Positions 1-7,669 of a DNA stretch of 64,000 bases are shown here, piece after piece (positions within the stretch are counted from its first letter, which is position 1; every line of letters starts with the position of its first letter). The DNA lies in NCBI GenBank assembly GCA_007376205.1, contig VMFU01000002.1, forward strand, positions 1 to 64,000, written 5' to 3'. Source of the DNA: Candidatus Peregrinibacteria bacterium Gr01-1014_25. Its GTDB lineage: Bacteria > Patescibacteriota > Gracilibacteria > Peribacterales > Peribacteraceae. A program made the position numbers and the translations under genes. The notes under the pieces were generated by a model. The model saw only the letters and a list, made by a program, of their open reading frames with translations, had not been told where the DNA came from and searched no databases.

Positions 1-61
1 TCCGGCGACGAGACACGGCGCGGTATGGAGGAGGAATTGGCGGCGGTGCACTTTCTTTGTC

Positions 62-96
62 GTCCTTTCTTTGTTGCGGGGAGACAAAGAAAGGAC
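62..96. repeat. Perfect 13-bp inverted repeat downstream of pyrE
   Basis: The arms GTCCTTTCTTTGT (62-74) and ACAAAGAAAGGAC (84-96) pair perfectly around a 9-nt loop. The hairpin lies about 80 bases past the pyrE stop and could end or protect that transcript. No U-tract follows on either strand, so calling it an intrinsic terminator would be a guess. Confidence 0.5.
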
Positions 97-177
97 GGGG
101 GCGACTGCCTCTGACAAAGAAGTGGCAGGGCTGCTGCCTCTACAAGGACGGGAAGACGCTGAAGGAAAAGCAAAATA

Positions 178-807
178 TCACCTCCACCTCTCCGGTTCCC
201 TCACAAACTGCACGACGTCCCGGACGTCGGATGGCGAGAGCCGGCCCTGCTCCTGCGCCACGTCGAGCAGCGTCGTGACCGTCGTAAGAGGGTGCAGGTG
301 CACGGCCAGTTCCATGGCCTTCTCCCGCGCGGCGATGAACTCGTAACTCATGATGGAGACGACGTCCGTCACGACGCACTGCCCCTCGCCGCGGAGCGCC
401 TGCACGGTCGCGGCGGCGCTGCCGCCCGTCGACAGCAAATCCTCGACCACGACGACGTGCCTGCCTCTGGGCAGGTCCCCTTCGATCTGCTTGCCCATGC
501 CGTGCTCCTTGGACTTGGCGCGGACGTACACGAAGGGCAGGTCGAGCTTGTCCGCGACGAGGGCCGCCCATCCGATCGCCGCCGTCGCCGTTCCGGCGAT
601 GACATCCGGCGGAATGTGCAGAGCGCGCACGCGCTCCGCCAACGCCTTCACGACGAACGTGCGCGCCTGGGGGTGGCTGTACACCATCCGATTGTCGCAG
701 TAGATGGGCGACTTGAGGCCGCTGGTCCACGTAAAGGGCTCCTGTGGCGAGAGCTTGACTGCGCCGATGTCCAGGAGGAATTCCGCGATGCGCTTGGCGT
801 GTGGCAT
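178..807 (-). CDS. pyrE: Orotate phosphoribosyltransferase
   Basis: Transfers the phosphoribosyl group of PRPP to orotate to give OMP, the fifth step of de novo UMP synthesis, in the cytoplasm. The PRPP-binding signature VVVVEDLLSTGGS lies in the middle of the protein. The early KSPIYCDNR-type segment and the flexible-loop region KSKEHGMGKQIEG also fit PyrE. The length of 209 aa is normal. The ATG at 807 is preferred over an upstream TTG at 846, because the upstream extension is made of period-9 repeats (818-853) and lacks family similarity. There is no Shine-Dalgarno sequence. A TATACT box ends about 8 bases before the ATG, so the mRNA could be nearly leaderless. No other pyr gene is nearby. 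Confidence 0.95.
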   Translation of the reverse strand: MPHAKRIAEFLLDIGAVKLSPQEPFTWTSGLKSPIYCDNRMVYSHPQARTFVVKALAERVRALHIPPDVIAGTATAAIGWAALVADKLDLPFVYVRAKSKEHGMGKQIEGDLPRGRHVVVVEDLLSTGGSAAATVQALRGEGQCVVTDVVSIMSYEFIAAREKAMELAVHLHPLTTVTTLLDVAQEQGRLSPSDVRDVVQFVREPERWR

Positions 808-817
808 GTGTTGAGTA

Positions 818-853
818 TAGGAGACCAAAGACGCCAAGGACACCAAGGAGACC
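818..853 (-). repeat. Four-unit, 9-bp-period tandem repeat in the pyrE leader
   Basis: Read on the minus strand the units are GGTCTCCTT, GGTGTCCTT, GGCGTCTTT and GGTCTCCTA, followed at once by TACT and the pyrE start. A closely similar four-unit array precedes ribE at 62959-62994 and ends with the same GGTCTCCTA. The function is unknown. It may be an upstream promoter element or a pyrimidine-rich translation-initiation tract. Confidence 0.6.
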
Positions 854-870
854 GACGAGGCGCGGGATTG

Positions 871-1563
871 TTACAGTGGATCTTTGCCCGGTAAGCCCGT
901 TCTGCGGGGGTAGGCGGCGGGCGTCGCTTTGTCCTTCCGGAAGACCAGCAGCTGCCGCGTTCCCCAGTTCCCGCCCAGATCGTACCGGTGCGTTTGCACC
1001 AGGCTGCAGTGCAGCTGCTTCTGCGCGTTCGCGCTCGTCCGCAATTCTTCGTCAATATCCATGCTCTTCCATAGCACGACGCATCCGCCGACGCGCGCCA
1101 GAGGCACGCAGAATTCGAGCAGAGTCGAAAGCGCCGCCACGGCACGGGACGTCACGATATCGTAGCGTGCGCGGTGCTGCGGCATGCGGCCGATGTCCTC
1201 CGCCCGACCGACGAGGGTGCGGAGATTCGGCAATGCCAACCGATCCGCAATGCGCCGGACGGCGTCGACTTTCTTCCGCGTCGCATCCATCGCGGTCACG
1301 GTCATGCCCGGCAGGCAGATGGCGAGCGGCAACGCCGGGAAGCCGCCTCCGGTGCCCAGGTCGAGGAGCGAATCGCTCGGGATTCGGAATTCGGGATTCG
1401 GACCTGGGGAAAGAACATCGAGGAAGGCGAGGGAATCGAGGATGTTGCCCGTCCAGCAGCTCTCCGATGTCCGGTGCGCCGACAAATTGATCCGGCTGTT
1501 CTCGTCCAAGAAAACATCCACGAGCTTGCGCAACATCCGTTCCTGCCTGGCAGTCAAAACCAT
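871..1563 (-). CDS. rsmG: 16S rRNA (guanine-N7) methyltransferase RsmG
   Basis: Methylates N7 of G527 (E. coli numbering) in 16S rRNA using S-adenosylmethionine. The SAM-binding motif I is LLDLGTGGGFPALPLAI at about residues 66-82. The segment SRAVAAL follows, and the family's usual C-terminal ending is present as YPRRTGLPGKDPL. The N-terminal region (NLSAHR....NILDSLAF) also matches the family. The length of 230 aa is normal. The start at 1563 is an ATG, with AGGAAGG about a dozen bases upstream. Its leader is the strongly G-rich tract at 1594-1652. The gene is transcribed in the same direction as the surface-protein gene just upstream and may be read from that transcript. Confidence 0.95.
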   Translation of the reverse strand: MVLTARQERMLRKLVDVFLDENSRINLSAHRTSESCWTGNILDSLAFLDVLSPGPNPEFRIPSDSLLDLGTGGGFPALPLAICLPGMTVTAMDATRKKVDAVRRIADRLALPNLRTLVGRAEDIGRMPQHRARYDIVTSRAVAALSTLLEFCVPLARVGGCVVLWKSMDIDEELRTSANAQKQLHCSLVQTHRYDLGGNWGTRQLLVFRKDKATPAAYPRRTGLPGKDPL

Positions 1564-1593
1564 GCTCTTACTTTACCTTCCTGACTCACCTTA

Positions 1594-1652
1594 CCCAATT
1601 TACCCAAGATACCCTCCTTACCCCATCTACCCCCCTTACCCTACATACCCCT
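1594..1652 (-). promoter_or_regulatory. G-quadruplex-type GGGTA-rich tract in the rsmG leader
   Basis: On the minus strand this stretch has seven or more runs of three to six G separated by 3-6 bases, mostly of the form GGGTA or GGGTAA. It spans the end of the surface-protein gene (stop at 1641) and most of the leader of rsmG (ATG at 1563). Such runs satisfy the usual G3N1-7 quadruplex pattern, both in the coding-strand DNA and in the mRNA. A regulatory role is inferred. Confidence 0.55.
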
Positions 1653-4502
1653 TCGTCTCCTCCGAACCCATGCGTATCCCGCCGATGCTCCCGCGGCCAT
1701 CACCGCGATCAGTCCCGGGCCCGTTTCGGTCGTCGTGGGCGGCGTGACGACAACGGGCTCGCCTGGCCGCCGAATGAAGGGCAGTTCGACGATGGACCCC
1801 TGGAACGTCATCTCGCTGGGCGACAGCTCGCGGCGGCAGCTGGCGCTGCATCCGTCGCCGTTCACGACGTTGCCGTCATCGCACTGCTCGGTCGCCGAAT
1901 CGAGGATGCTGTCGCCGCACCGCGCGAGCGCGCAGTCCAGGCGGCAACGGGCATTCTGGCTGTTGGAATTGTTCGGGCCGTCGTCGCACTCCTCGCCGGG
2001 TTGCAGGTAGCCATCCCCGCAGAAGTGCGACAGGTAGCGACAGGCAGGCGTGCACTCGTAGATCAAGTTCGGATTGTGCGTGCTCGGCTCACACTGTTCG
2101 CCCAGGGCCGTTTGCACGATGCCGTCGCCACAAAAGCCCTGTTCCAGGCGACACAACGTGTCGCAGCCGTCGCCGTCGCGGGCATTGCCGTCGTCACACT
2201 CTTCACCCGCATCCAGGGTGCCGTCGCCACAGCGCGGCTCGGGTGGGATCATCACGCACAGGCATGTTCTCCTTTCGCAGAGCTTGCCGGCGCCGCAGGA
2301 CAGGCCCGGTTCGTTGCACTGCTCGCCCGGATCGGCCTTGCCGTCACCGCAGAACGGCCCGCCGGAACAGAAGCACGTGGAGGTGTTGCACGTCTGCTCG
2401 ATGGGGCAGACCAGCCCGGGCTCATTGCACTGCTCGCCCGGATCGGCCCTGCCGTCGCCACAGTACGGCCGACGCTCCTGCGGCTCGCAGAGACAGGCGA
2501 CGCTGTCGCACGTCTCGTTTGCCGGGCAGGAAAGATCCGGCTCGCCGCATTCCTCGCCGCGATCGATGTTCCCATCGCCGCACCGCGGCCCTCCCGAACA
2601 CCGACAGAGGAGATTGTCGCACGTCTGGTAGTCGGGGCACTCCAGGCCGGGCTCGCCACACTGCTCGCCGGCATCTTTCCTGCCATCGCCGCAGTACGGG
2701 CGGCGGATGGAGGACGTCGATGATGTGCTGCGGGATGTGGTCGTCGTACGCGAGGTGGTGGATGTACGCGACGTCGTGGACGTTCGGGACGTCGTGGAAG
2801 AGGTCGTCGGGCGGGAGGTGGTGGAGGACGTCGTCGGGCGCGACGTCGTGGCAGACGTGGTGGCGGAGGTGGTCGACCGGCTGGTCGTCGAAGACGTGGT
2901 GGAGCCCGTGGAGGAGCTGGTCGTCGTCGAACGGCTTGTCGTCAGGGACGTCGTACTCGATGTCGAGGTGGAACGGCTCGTGGTGGAGGACGTTGACGTA
3001 GAGCGGCTGGTTGTGGTGGAACCGGTAGAACTCCTGGACGTCGTCGATGAGGTGGAGCGGGATGTGGTGGACGTACGCGAGGTGGTGGATGTACGCGACG
3101 TCGTCGTTGCTACGGAACCGCCCGTCGTACCACCCGTCGTCCCTCCTGTGGTGCCCGAGGTCGTACCCGACGTGCCGCCGGTTGTTCCCGATGTCGTGCC
3201 CGTAGCGCCGCCACCCGGCGTGCCACCGCCACCACCCGGGATGCCGCCACCGCCACCACCCGGGATGCCGCCACCGCCACCACCCGGGATGCCGCCACCG
3301 CCACCAGGAGGAGGCTGGCCACCGCCAATTTGCTGGCCAGCAACAGGCTTGCATTCGGTCTTGCACTTTTCTTCTGTCTTTCCCTTGGCAAGCTCACCGT
3401 CCTTGCATACCGGTTTCGTGCCTTTGTCGTCCGACTGCGGGTCAGCCAGCACGCACTTGAAGGTCGGCTTCCCTTTGTTCACACAGCAGTAATCTTTTGG
3501 TGCGGGGATATTGATGCAGTCGGTGCCAATTTCACCGGGTTTCGCGCATCCTTCGTTGTCATACGTCCTATTCGTTGCCATGCGATTTTTCTCAACCGTC
3601 GGGAAGTTGTCTTTATCCAACTTGAACGGTAAATATTTCTGCGCAGGACCGGCTTGGCAGCTTGCACTGGCGCGATCCTTTTCCTTGAAGACACAAAAAT
3701 ACTCGGACTTGCAGTTCATTGGTGCCTGTTCCTGGCATTGTTTTCTGGACTCTTCATTCTTTGCTGAATACGCATAGTAATATTTATCTTTTGGCGGCCC
3801 TTCGCAGATGGATTTTTTCACCTTTTCTTGAAGATTGCCATCGATATCTTTTCTGCCCACAGTGCATACTCCTTTGTCCAGTCCTTGACCTGCTCGGCAG
3901 CAATACCCCCAGTTCACACCCGACTCACACGAGTCGATGTCTAAAAAATACACATCATCGAGATATTTCCCGTCCTTGCCACATATCTGATTCGGAACCA
4001 AAAATTCCGTATTGTACACAAATTCACACTTATGATCTGCTCCGCGTTGTGCTGTCATAGCGCACACGACACAAACATCTTCATTGGGAAGACATCGTTC
4101 TTTGCCGTCCGCTTCATAAGGATATTTGGTCCATGCACAGACACGTTGACCCTTATCTTTCCCTTCTTTAATTTTTACTCTCTCACAGGCTTCTTTATCG
4201 CAGGGGGAACCATCGGCCTTCTTGCATTCTCCACATTTGCTACAATCCGGACTTTTGCAGAATTGGTTGCATGTGGCTTCGTCCGGTGTGGCAAATTTTC
4301 GGCCATCGGGACACTTGCCGGTATCCGCTGGTGCTGGGGTGCAAGCATTACCGAATTGCATACAACAGAAATCTTTTGGCGCCACGTTTGCGGCAGGCAA
4401 CGACCATGGATTCCACTTCTGCGCAACAAAAAAAAGTCCTACAACCCCAATGCCAAGGGCGATGATGATGTGGTGCCGTTTTGAAAATTGCAAGACAGCC
4501 AC
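1641..4502 (-). CDS. Large exported Cys-rich surface protein with Thr/Ser stalk and DUF4215-type repeats
   Basis: A 953-aa predicted cell-surface protein of unknown function. An uncleaved or cleaved signal/anchor helix lies at about residues 10-27. A Cys-rich ectodomain (about 45-390) is rich in CC and CxxC pairs. A Gly/Pro linker of repeated GGGGGIP units (about 395-440) leads into a Thr/Ser-Arg stalk (about 440-610). Six or more CGDG..D.GE.C repeats follow (about 615-900), typified by CDDGNARDGDGCD, of the DUF4215 (myxococcus cys-rich repeat) type. The C-terminus is TETGPG, a hydrophobic helix and RRRRR, which resembles a sortase-type sorting signal. It starts with GTG two bases after the stop of the upstream gene (TAG-CC-GTG), so translation is probably coupled. 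Confidence 0.85.
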   Translation of the reverse strand: MAVLQFSKRHHIIIALGIGVVGLFFVAQKWNPWSLPAANVAPKDFCCMQFGNACTPAPADTGKCPDGRKFATPDEATCNQFCKSPDCSKCGECKKADGSPCDKEACERVKIKEGKDKGQRVCAWTKYPYEADGKERCLPNEDVCVVCAMTAQRGADHKCEFVYNTEFLVPNQICGKDGKYLDDVYFLDIDSCESGVNWGYCCRAGQGLDKGVCTVGRKDIDGNLQEKVKKSICEGPPKDKYYYAYSAKNEESRKQCQEQAPMNCKSEYFCVFKEKDRASASCQAGPAQKYLPFKLDKDNFPTVEKNRMATNRTYDNEGCAKPGEIGTDCINIPAPKDYCCVNKGKPTFKCVLADPQSDDKGTKPVCKDGELAKGKTEEKCKTECKPVAGQQIGGGQPPPGGGGGIPGGGGGGIPGGGGGGIPGGGGGTPGGGATGTTSGTTGGTSGTTSGTTGGTTGGTTGGSVATTTSRTSTTSRTSTTSRSTSSTTSRSSTGSTTTSRSTSTSSTTSRSTSTSSTTSLTTSRSTTTSSSTGSTTSSTTSRSTTSATTSATTSRPTTSSTTSRPTTSSTTSRTSTTSRTSTTSRTTTTSRSTSSTSSIRRPYCGDGRKDAGEQCGEPGLECPDYQTCDNLLCRCSGGPRCGDGNIDRGEECGEPDLSCPANETCDSVACLCEPQERRPYCGDGRADPGEQCNEPGLVCPIEQTCNTSTCFCSGGPFCGDGKADPGEQCNEPGLSCGAGKLCERRTCLCVMIPPEPRCGDGTLDAGEECDDGNARDGDGCDTLCRLEQGFCGDGIVQTALGEQCEPSTHNPNLIYECTPACRYLSHFCGDGYLQPGEECDDGPNNSNSQNARCRLDCALARCGDSILDSATEQCDDGNVVNGDGCSASCRRELSPSEMTFQGSIVELPFIRRPGEPVVVTPPTTTETGPGLIAVMAAGASAGYAWVRRRRRGM

Positions 4503-4504
4503 GG

Positions 4505-5773
4505 CTAGTAGAGGAAGTACGATTCATCCTCACACCATTCCTCGACAACTTCGTGAATGCACATCGCCTCCGTTTGCTCTATGCACTCGCCCCGAGCCAC
4601 AGCGCACGACACCGTCGTTGTGCAAGCAGTGCCTTCGTAGCATCCCTTATCAAGATACGCGAAGTACCACGAACCTTCGGACCACTCGCACAGCATCGAG
4701 CCATTCTCACTTTTCGCCGTATTACACTTGTCTTCATCATCAATCGCCTCACACACGTCGCACGTCGCACAGTTCTCGGGAGAGGGGCTGCACGACGCCA
4801 TCTCAACGCTACCGAACGTGAGACTGCCGATGATGGAATCGAACGTGCTCTGCTCCGACTGGCACTTGCTCCCTCCTCCCATGGCCGAGCACTCGCTGGC
4901 ATCGCAGATGTTGAACACGCCGCTGCCGCAGTCCTTGCACGCCGAGCAACTCCCTCCCGGAGCCGCGGCGCAACCGTCGTAGCCGTCGGGATCGATCTGC
5001 CCGTAGTCGTTGCGCGGTTGAGGCTTGCCTTCGTACGGCTTGGTTTTGTCCACGCGGGGTCCGACGCCTCCGCTCAAGATGCAGGAGAACAGACCCGATT
5101 TCCCCCATGACCCCGTGCAGCACCAGTACTCACCCCCCGTCGAAGAGGAGGAAGAGGACGTGGAAGAAGATGTCGTGCTGGACGTCGATGTGGACGTGGA
5201 CGACGTGCTGTAAGACGTCGTTGTGGAATAGGAGGTCGTCGTGGAATACGACGTAGGAGGATAGGACGTCGCCGGGTAACTGGTCGCCGGGTATGAAGTC
5301 GTGGAATAGGATGTGGGCCTGGAAGAGGTGCTGCGGGAGGTGGGGTACGAAGTGCCACCAGTGCCCCCGCCACCAATAGCGCCCGCACTCGACGTCGAAT
5401 ACGTCACATTGTACTCATCACACGCATCCCAGCACGCTTCGTATGGCGTGAGTCCCCCAGGAAGCGACGAGGCATCTTCGCCGAAGAAAATGGCACCGCC
5501 TCCCAATTCCTCCAGTGCTTTCCCTTGGTCTTCGCAGCTGCCGTAGGTCACGGTCTCCTCGCCACATTCCCCCGAATCCGGAGTGTACGCACAGCAATAC
5601 CCTCTGTATCGGTCGCGCTCCGGCACTTCGCTCCCTCCTCCCGTTCCTCCCGACTGCGCCAGGAAAGAGCCCGGCATCTGCGGAATACCCGACTGCACAA
5701 GGGCAACGCCGCCGACGATGACGGCGGCAACGATGGCTGCGGTGAACGCGGGGTGCAGACGTCGCTGCTCCAT
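4505..5773 (-). CDS. Exported Cys-rich protein with Tyr/Thr/Ser linker
   Basis: A 422-aa predicted exported protein of unknown function. The N-terminus MEQRRLHPAF followed by a hydrophobic helix (about 11-28) looks like a signal peptide or anchor. After a Cys domain (CCAYTPDSGECGEE...) comes a long SYPTSYSTTS-type low-complexity linker. Next is a copy of the WCC.G.W....C / C.ACKDCGSGVFN.C...EC module that recurs in neighbouring genes, and then a Cys-rich tail. The ATG at 5773 is chosen because the 60 residues upstream in frame are atypical and precede the signal helix. It is first in a two-gene unit with the 1641-4502 gene. Confidence 0.8.
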   Translation of the reverse strand: MEQRRLHPAFTAAIVAAVIVGGVALVQSGIPQMPGSFLAQSGGTGGGSEVPERDRYRGYCCAYTPDSGECGEETVTYGSCEDQGKALEELGGGAIFFGEDASSLPGGLTPYEACWDACDEYNVTYSTSSAGAIGGGGTGGTSYPTSRSTSSRPTSYSTTSYPATSYPATSYPPTSYSTTTSYSTTTSYSTSSTSTSTSSTTSSSTSSSSSSTGGEYWCCTGSWGKSGLFSCILSGGVGPRVDKTKPYEGKPQPRNDYGQIDPDGYDGCAAAPGGSCSACKDCGSGVFNICDASECSAMGGGSKCQSEQSTFDSIIGSLTFGSVEMASCSPSPENCATCDVCEAIDDEDKCNTAKSENGSMLCEWSEGSWYFAYLDKGCYEGTACTTTVSCAVARGECIEQTEAMCIHEVVEEWCEDESYFLY

Positions 5774-5866
5774 GAACGGAAGTGTAAACCCGGGGAGAAG
5801 CAATGGGAAGCAATAATGGGAAGGTGGTTTCAGACAAACCAAACCTGTCACCCCAAGCTCCATGAA

Positions 5867-5944
5867 TGTCACCCCGAGCCTGACGAGGGGCGGCATGCGT
5901 TCGCATACCGCTTCCGTGCGTGGTTCGTCAGGCTCACCATGACA
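5867..5944. repeat. MITE-like inverted-repeat element
   Basis: TGTCACCCC-GAGCCTGACGA at the left pairs imperfectly with TCGTCAGGCTC-ACCATGACA at the right. The 11-bp core arms (5876-5886 and 5925-5935) are perfect. Together with the short spacer this looks like a dispersed palindromic intergenic element rather than a gene. An extra partial copy of the left end (GTCACCCC) lies about 20 bases further left. Confidence 0.5.
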
Positions 5945-5963
5945 CGAAATCACATCGAGAAAT

Positions 5964-5988
5964 CCCCCGAAGCCAATGGCCTCGGGGG
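5964..5988 (-). terminator. Hairpin downstream of the transglutaminase-like gene
   Basis: CCCCCGAAGCC and GGCCTCGGGGG form an 11-bp stem with one mismatch and a 3-nt loop, about 25 bases past the stop of the minus-strand gene at 6014. A short AT-rich run follows on the minus strand. A second small hairpin, AATGCA/TGCATT, lies just before it. This is a plausible intrinsic terminator without a strong U-tract. Confidence 0.45.
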
Positions 5989-6013
5989 TAAATGCAACGA
6001 GTGCATTTCGTAG

Positions 6014-7255
6014 TTACTTGGGCGCGTAGACTTTCTTCCTCAAGGCTACGCGGGCGTTGAAGTAATCGAGCAACGGCCCTTTCTCGAGCTTCACTTCGCT
6101 GGCATCCTTCATGTGCAGAAAAGTAAAGTCTGCATTCAAGCCAGAAAAACATCCACCATTTATCCCATGGTTAGGCTCGAACTTCAGGGCAAAGTCGGGG
6201 ACTTCATTCCATCCACCCATGGTGGTGACAATGAAGTTTGTTGTTTGAGGGCCAATGTATGAGCCGCCGGCATCTAGAACAAATATTCCATTGTTCGTGA
6301 AGCCAAGATTCCATCCATGCTTCCCGCCGAATTTTTCATCCATGCCCTGTACATACCCCTCGACGTACTCGATCCATCCACAACCGAGGCGTTTCGCTAA
6401 CGATGCTCTGCCGCCACAATCTCCGCGGTTGTTGGTAGCAACAGCGTCAGGATCATGTGTAAAGACGGCCGCATCATATCTAACTCCCAACCCGGCTTTT
6501 GCCGCGAAATCGAAGTAATCCCACGGCGTCTTGCACTTCTTCTTCTCCTCATCCAGGAGTCTCTGGAGTTCCTTGCCGGGCTTGGCATCGTGCCAATGCT
6601 TGAAGGGTTCAAGTCCATGATCCTTCATGAACTTGGTGACGCCCGCGCTCGAGAGGGACTTCGAACGGATGTACTGCGCCGCCTGCGCGGGTTGCATGGT
6701 GGACGTCGGCATCATGAGCCAGGACGTCGTACGAACATCAAATCCGCTGGCCGGAGGATCGGTTACTTCCACCAGAACGAACGGATTGCGATGGGGATTC
6801 TTTCCCCCTTCGCCGGACTTCCCGTACACGATGCGCATCGTGTACTTGTCCTTGTTCATGGGTCCGCCCGGGCCGTTGCCGTTGCCCATCGTGATAACAG
6901 CAATGGAGGTAGCAAGATGTCCTTGGTCACCGACATCCGTCGGGCAAGGAATAAGGACGGAAAACGTTCCTCCACCTCTGCCAACCTGCACTTTGCGGAT
7001 TTGGGTGAACCGCTCGATGCTGTAACACTTCCACGCATTGGGCATAATGACCTGCCGACAGAGCATTCCTTTTCCTTCCTTGCCGGGATCATACTCGTCG
7101 ATGACGAGATACCCGGCATCCTTGACGGCTTCCATGGCCTTCTTGGCCTTGGCAATGTCCGGCGAATCCTTCTTGACCGTGGCAACTTCCTTGGGCTCCC
7201 CATAGAGCCAAGGGGCGACGAACACCAACACACACAGACTGATGAAACGCTTCAT
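6014..7255 (-). CDS. Exported transglutaminase-like (Cys-His-Asp) protein
   Basis: A 413-aa exported protein. The N-terminus MKRFISLCVLVFVAPWLYG is a clear signal peptide. Near residues 285-345 there is a Cys-His-Asp arrangement typical of the transglutaminase-like fold: RGDCGGRA with the candidate nucleophile Cys, then KHGWNLGF with the His, and FVLDAGG with the Asp. The preceding region (about 90-280) is unrecognised. Family members act as transglutaminases or as cysteine peptidases; the substrate here is unknown. The ATG at 7255 has TTGGAG about 8 bases upstream. The predicted promoter at 7441-7468 gives a leader of roughly 180 bases. Confidence 0.7.
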   Translation of the reverse strand: MKRFISLCVLVFVAPWLYGEPKEVATVKKDSPDIAKAKKAMEAVKDAGYLVIDEYDPGKEGKGMLCRQVIMPNAWKCYSIERFTQIRKVQVGRGGGTFSVLIPCPTDVGDQGHLATSIAVITMGNGNGPGGPMNKDKYTMRIVYGKSGEGGKNPHRNPFVLVEVTDPPASGFDVRTTSWLMMPTSTMQPAQAAQYIRSKSLSSAGVTKFMKDHGLEPFKHWHDAKPGKELQRLLDEEKKKCKTPWDYFDFAAKAGLGVRYDAAVFTHDPDAVATNNRGDCGGRASLAKRLGCGWIEYVEGYVQGMDEKFGGKHGWNLGFTNNGIFVLDAGGSYIGPQTTNFIVTTMGGWNEVPDFALKFEPNHGINGGCFSGLNADFTFLHMKDASEVKLEKGPLLDYFNARVALRKKVYAPK

Positions 7256-7669
7256 GACAAACTCCAATAGGGTTATCGAGGAAACGACTGCACATGCAGT
7301 CGATCTATTCGGGACGACGGCAAAACTGGCCTCCCGATGCTGCATTCTCAAAAATTCAAGAATGCAAAACCGGGAAGCCGCGTATCGTCCCGTGTTTGCA
7401 CCCGTTGCTGTCAAAGAACTTGTCTTTGAACTAATTCGCAATAATACGCGATTTTTAGCAACTGTCAATAGACAAGGGAGGTTTCCATGATGGCGCCTTT
7501 GGCTCACGAAAATGAGGTCCCCTCACCCCCATTCCCCATCTCCCGGGGGGAGAGGGTGGAGCGAGCCGCTGTGGCACGTCGAAAGCATCCGCCTTGCATG
7601 GTTTGGTTCGGCATGCTCACCACAGGCAATGGCTCGGCCTGCGGGCCCTCGCACCTCACCATGACAAAG
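7256..7669. other. Intergenic region of about 410 bases
   Basis: This region contains the promoter and long leader of the gene at 6014-7255. Within the leader is a small perfect hairpin (TGCATTCT at 7341-7348 with AGAATGCA at 7359-7366). A GC-rich stretch of C-runs then G-runs lies around 7500-7567, flanked by GGCTC and GAGCC, and resembles a dispersed palindromic repeat. No convincing reading frame was seen. Confidence 0.5.
7441..7468 (-). promoter_or_regulatory. Sigma-70-type promoter for the transglutaminase-like gene
   Basis: On the minus strand TTGACA (7468-7463) is followed after 16 bases by TATTAT (7446-7441). The -35 is a perfect consensus match and the -10 matches five of six. The predicted start is near 7434. 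Confidence 0.65.

Noticed and set aside
2001..3492. Plus-strand frames of Val/Asp/Glu repeats opposite the Thr/Ser stalk
   Set aside because: These are complements of the stalk repeats; the sense protein has a coherent domain order.
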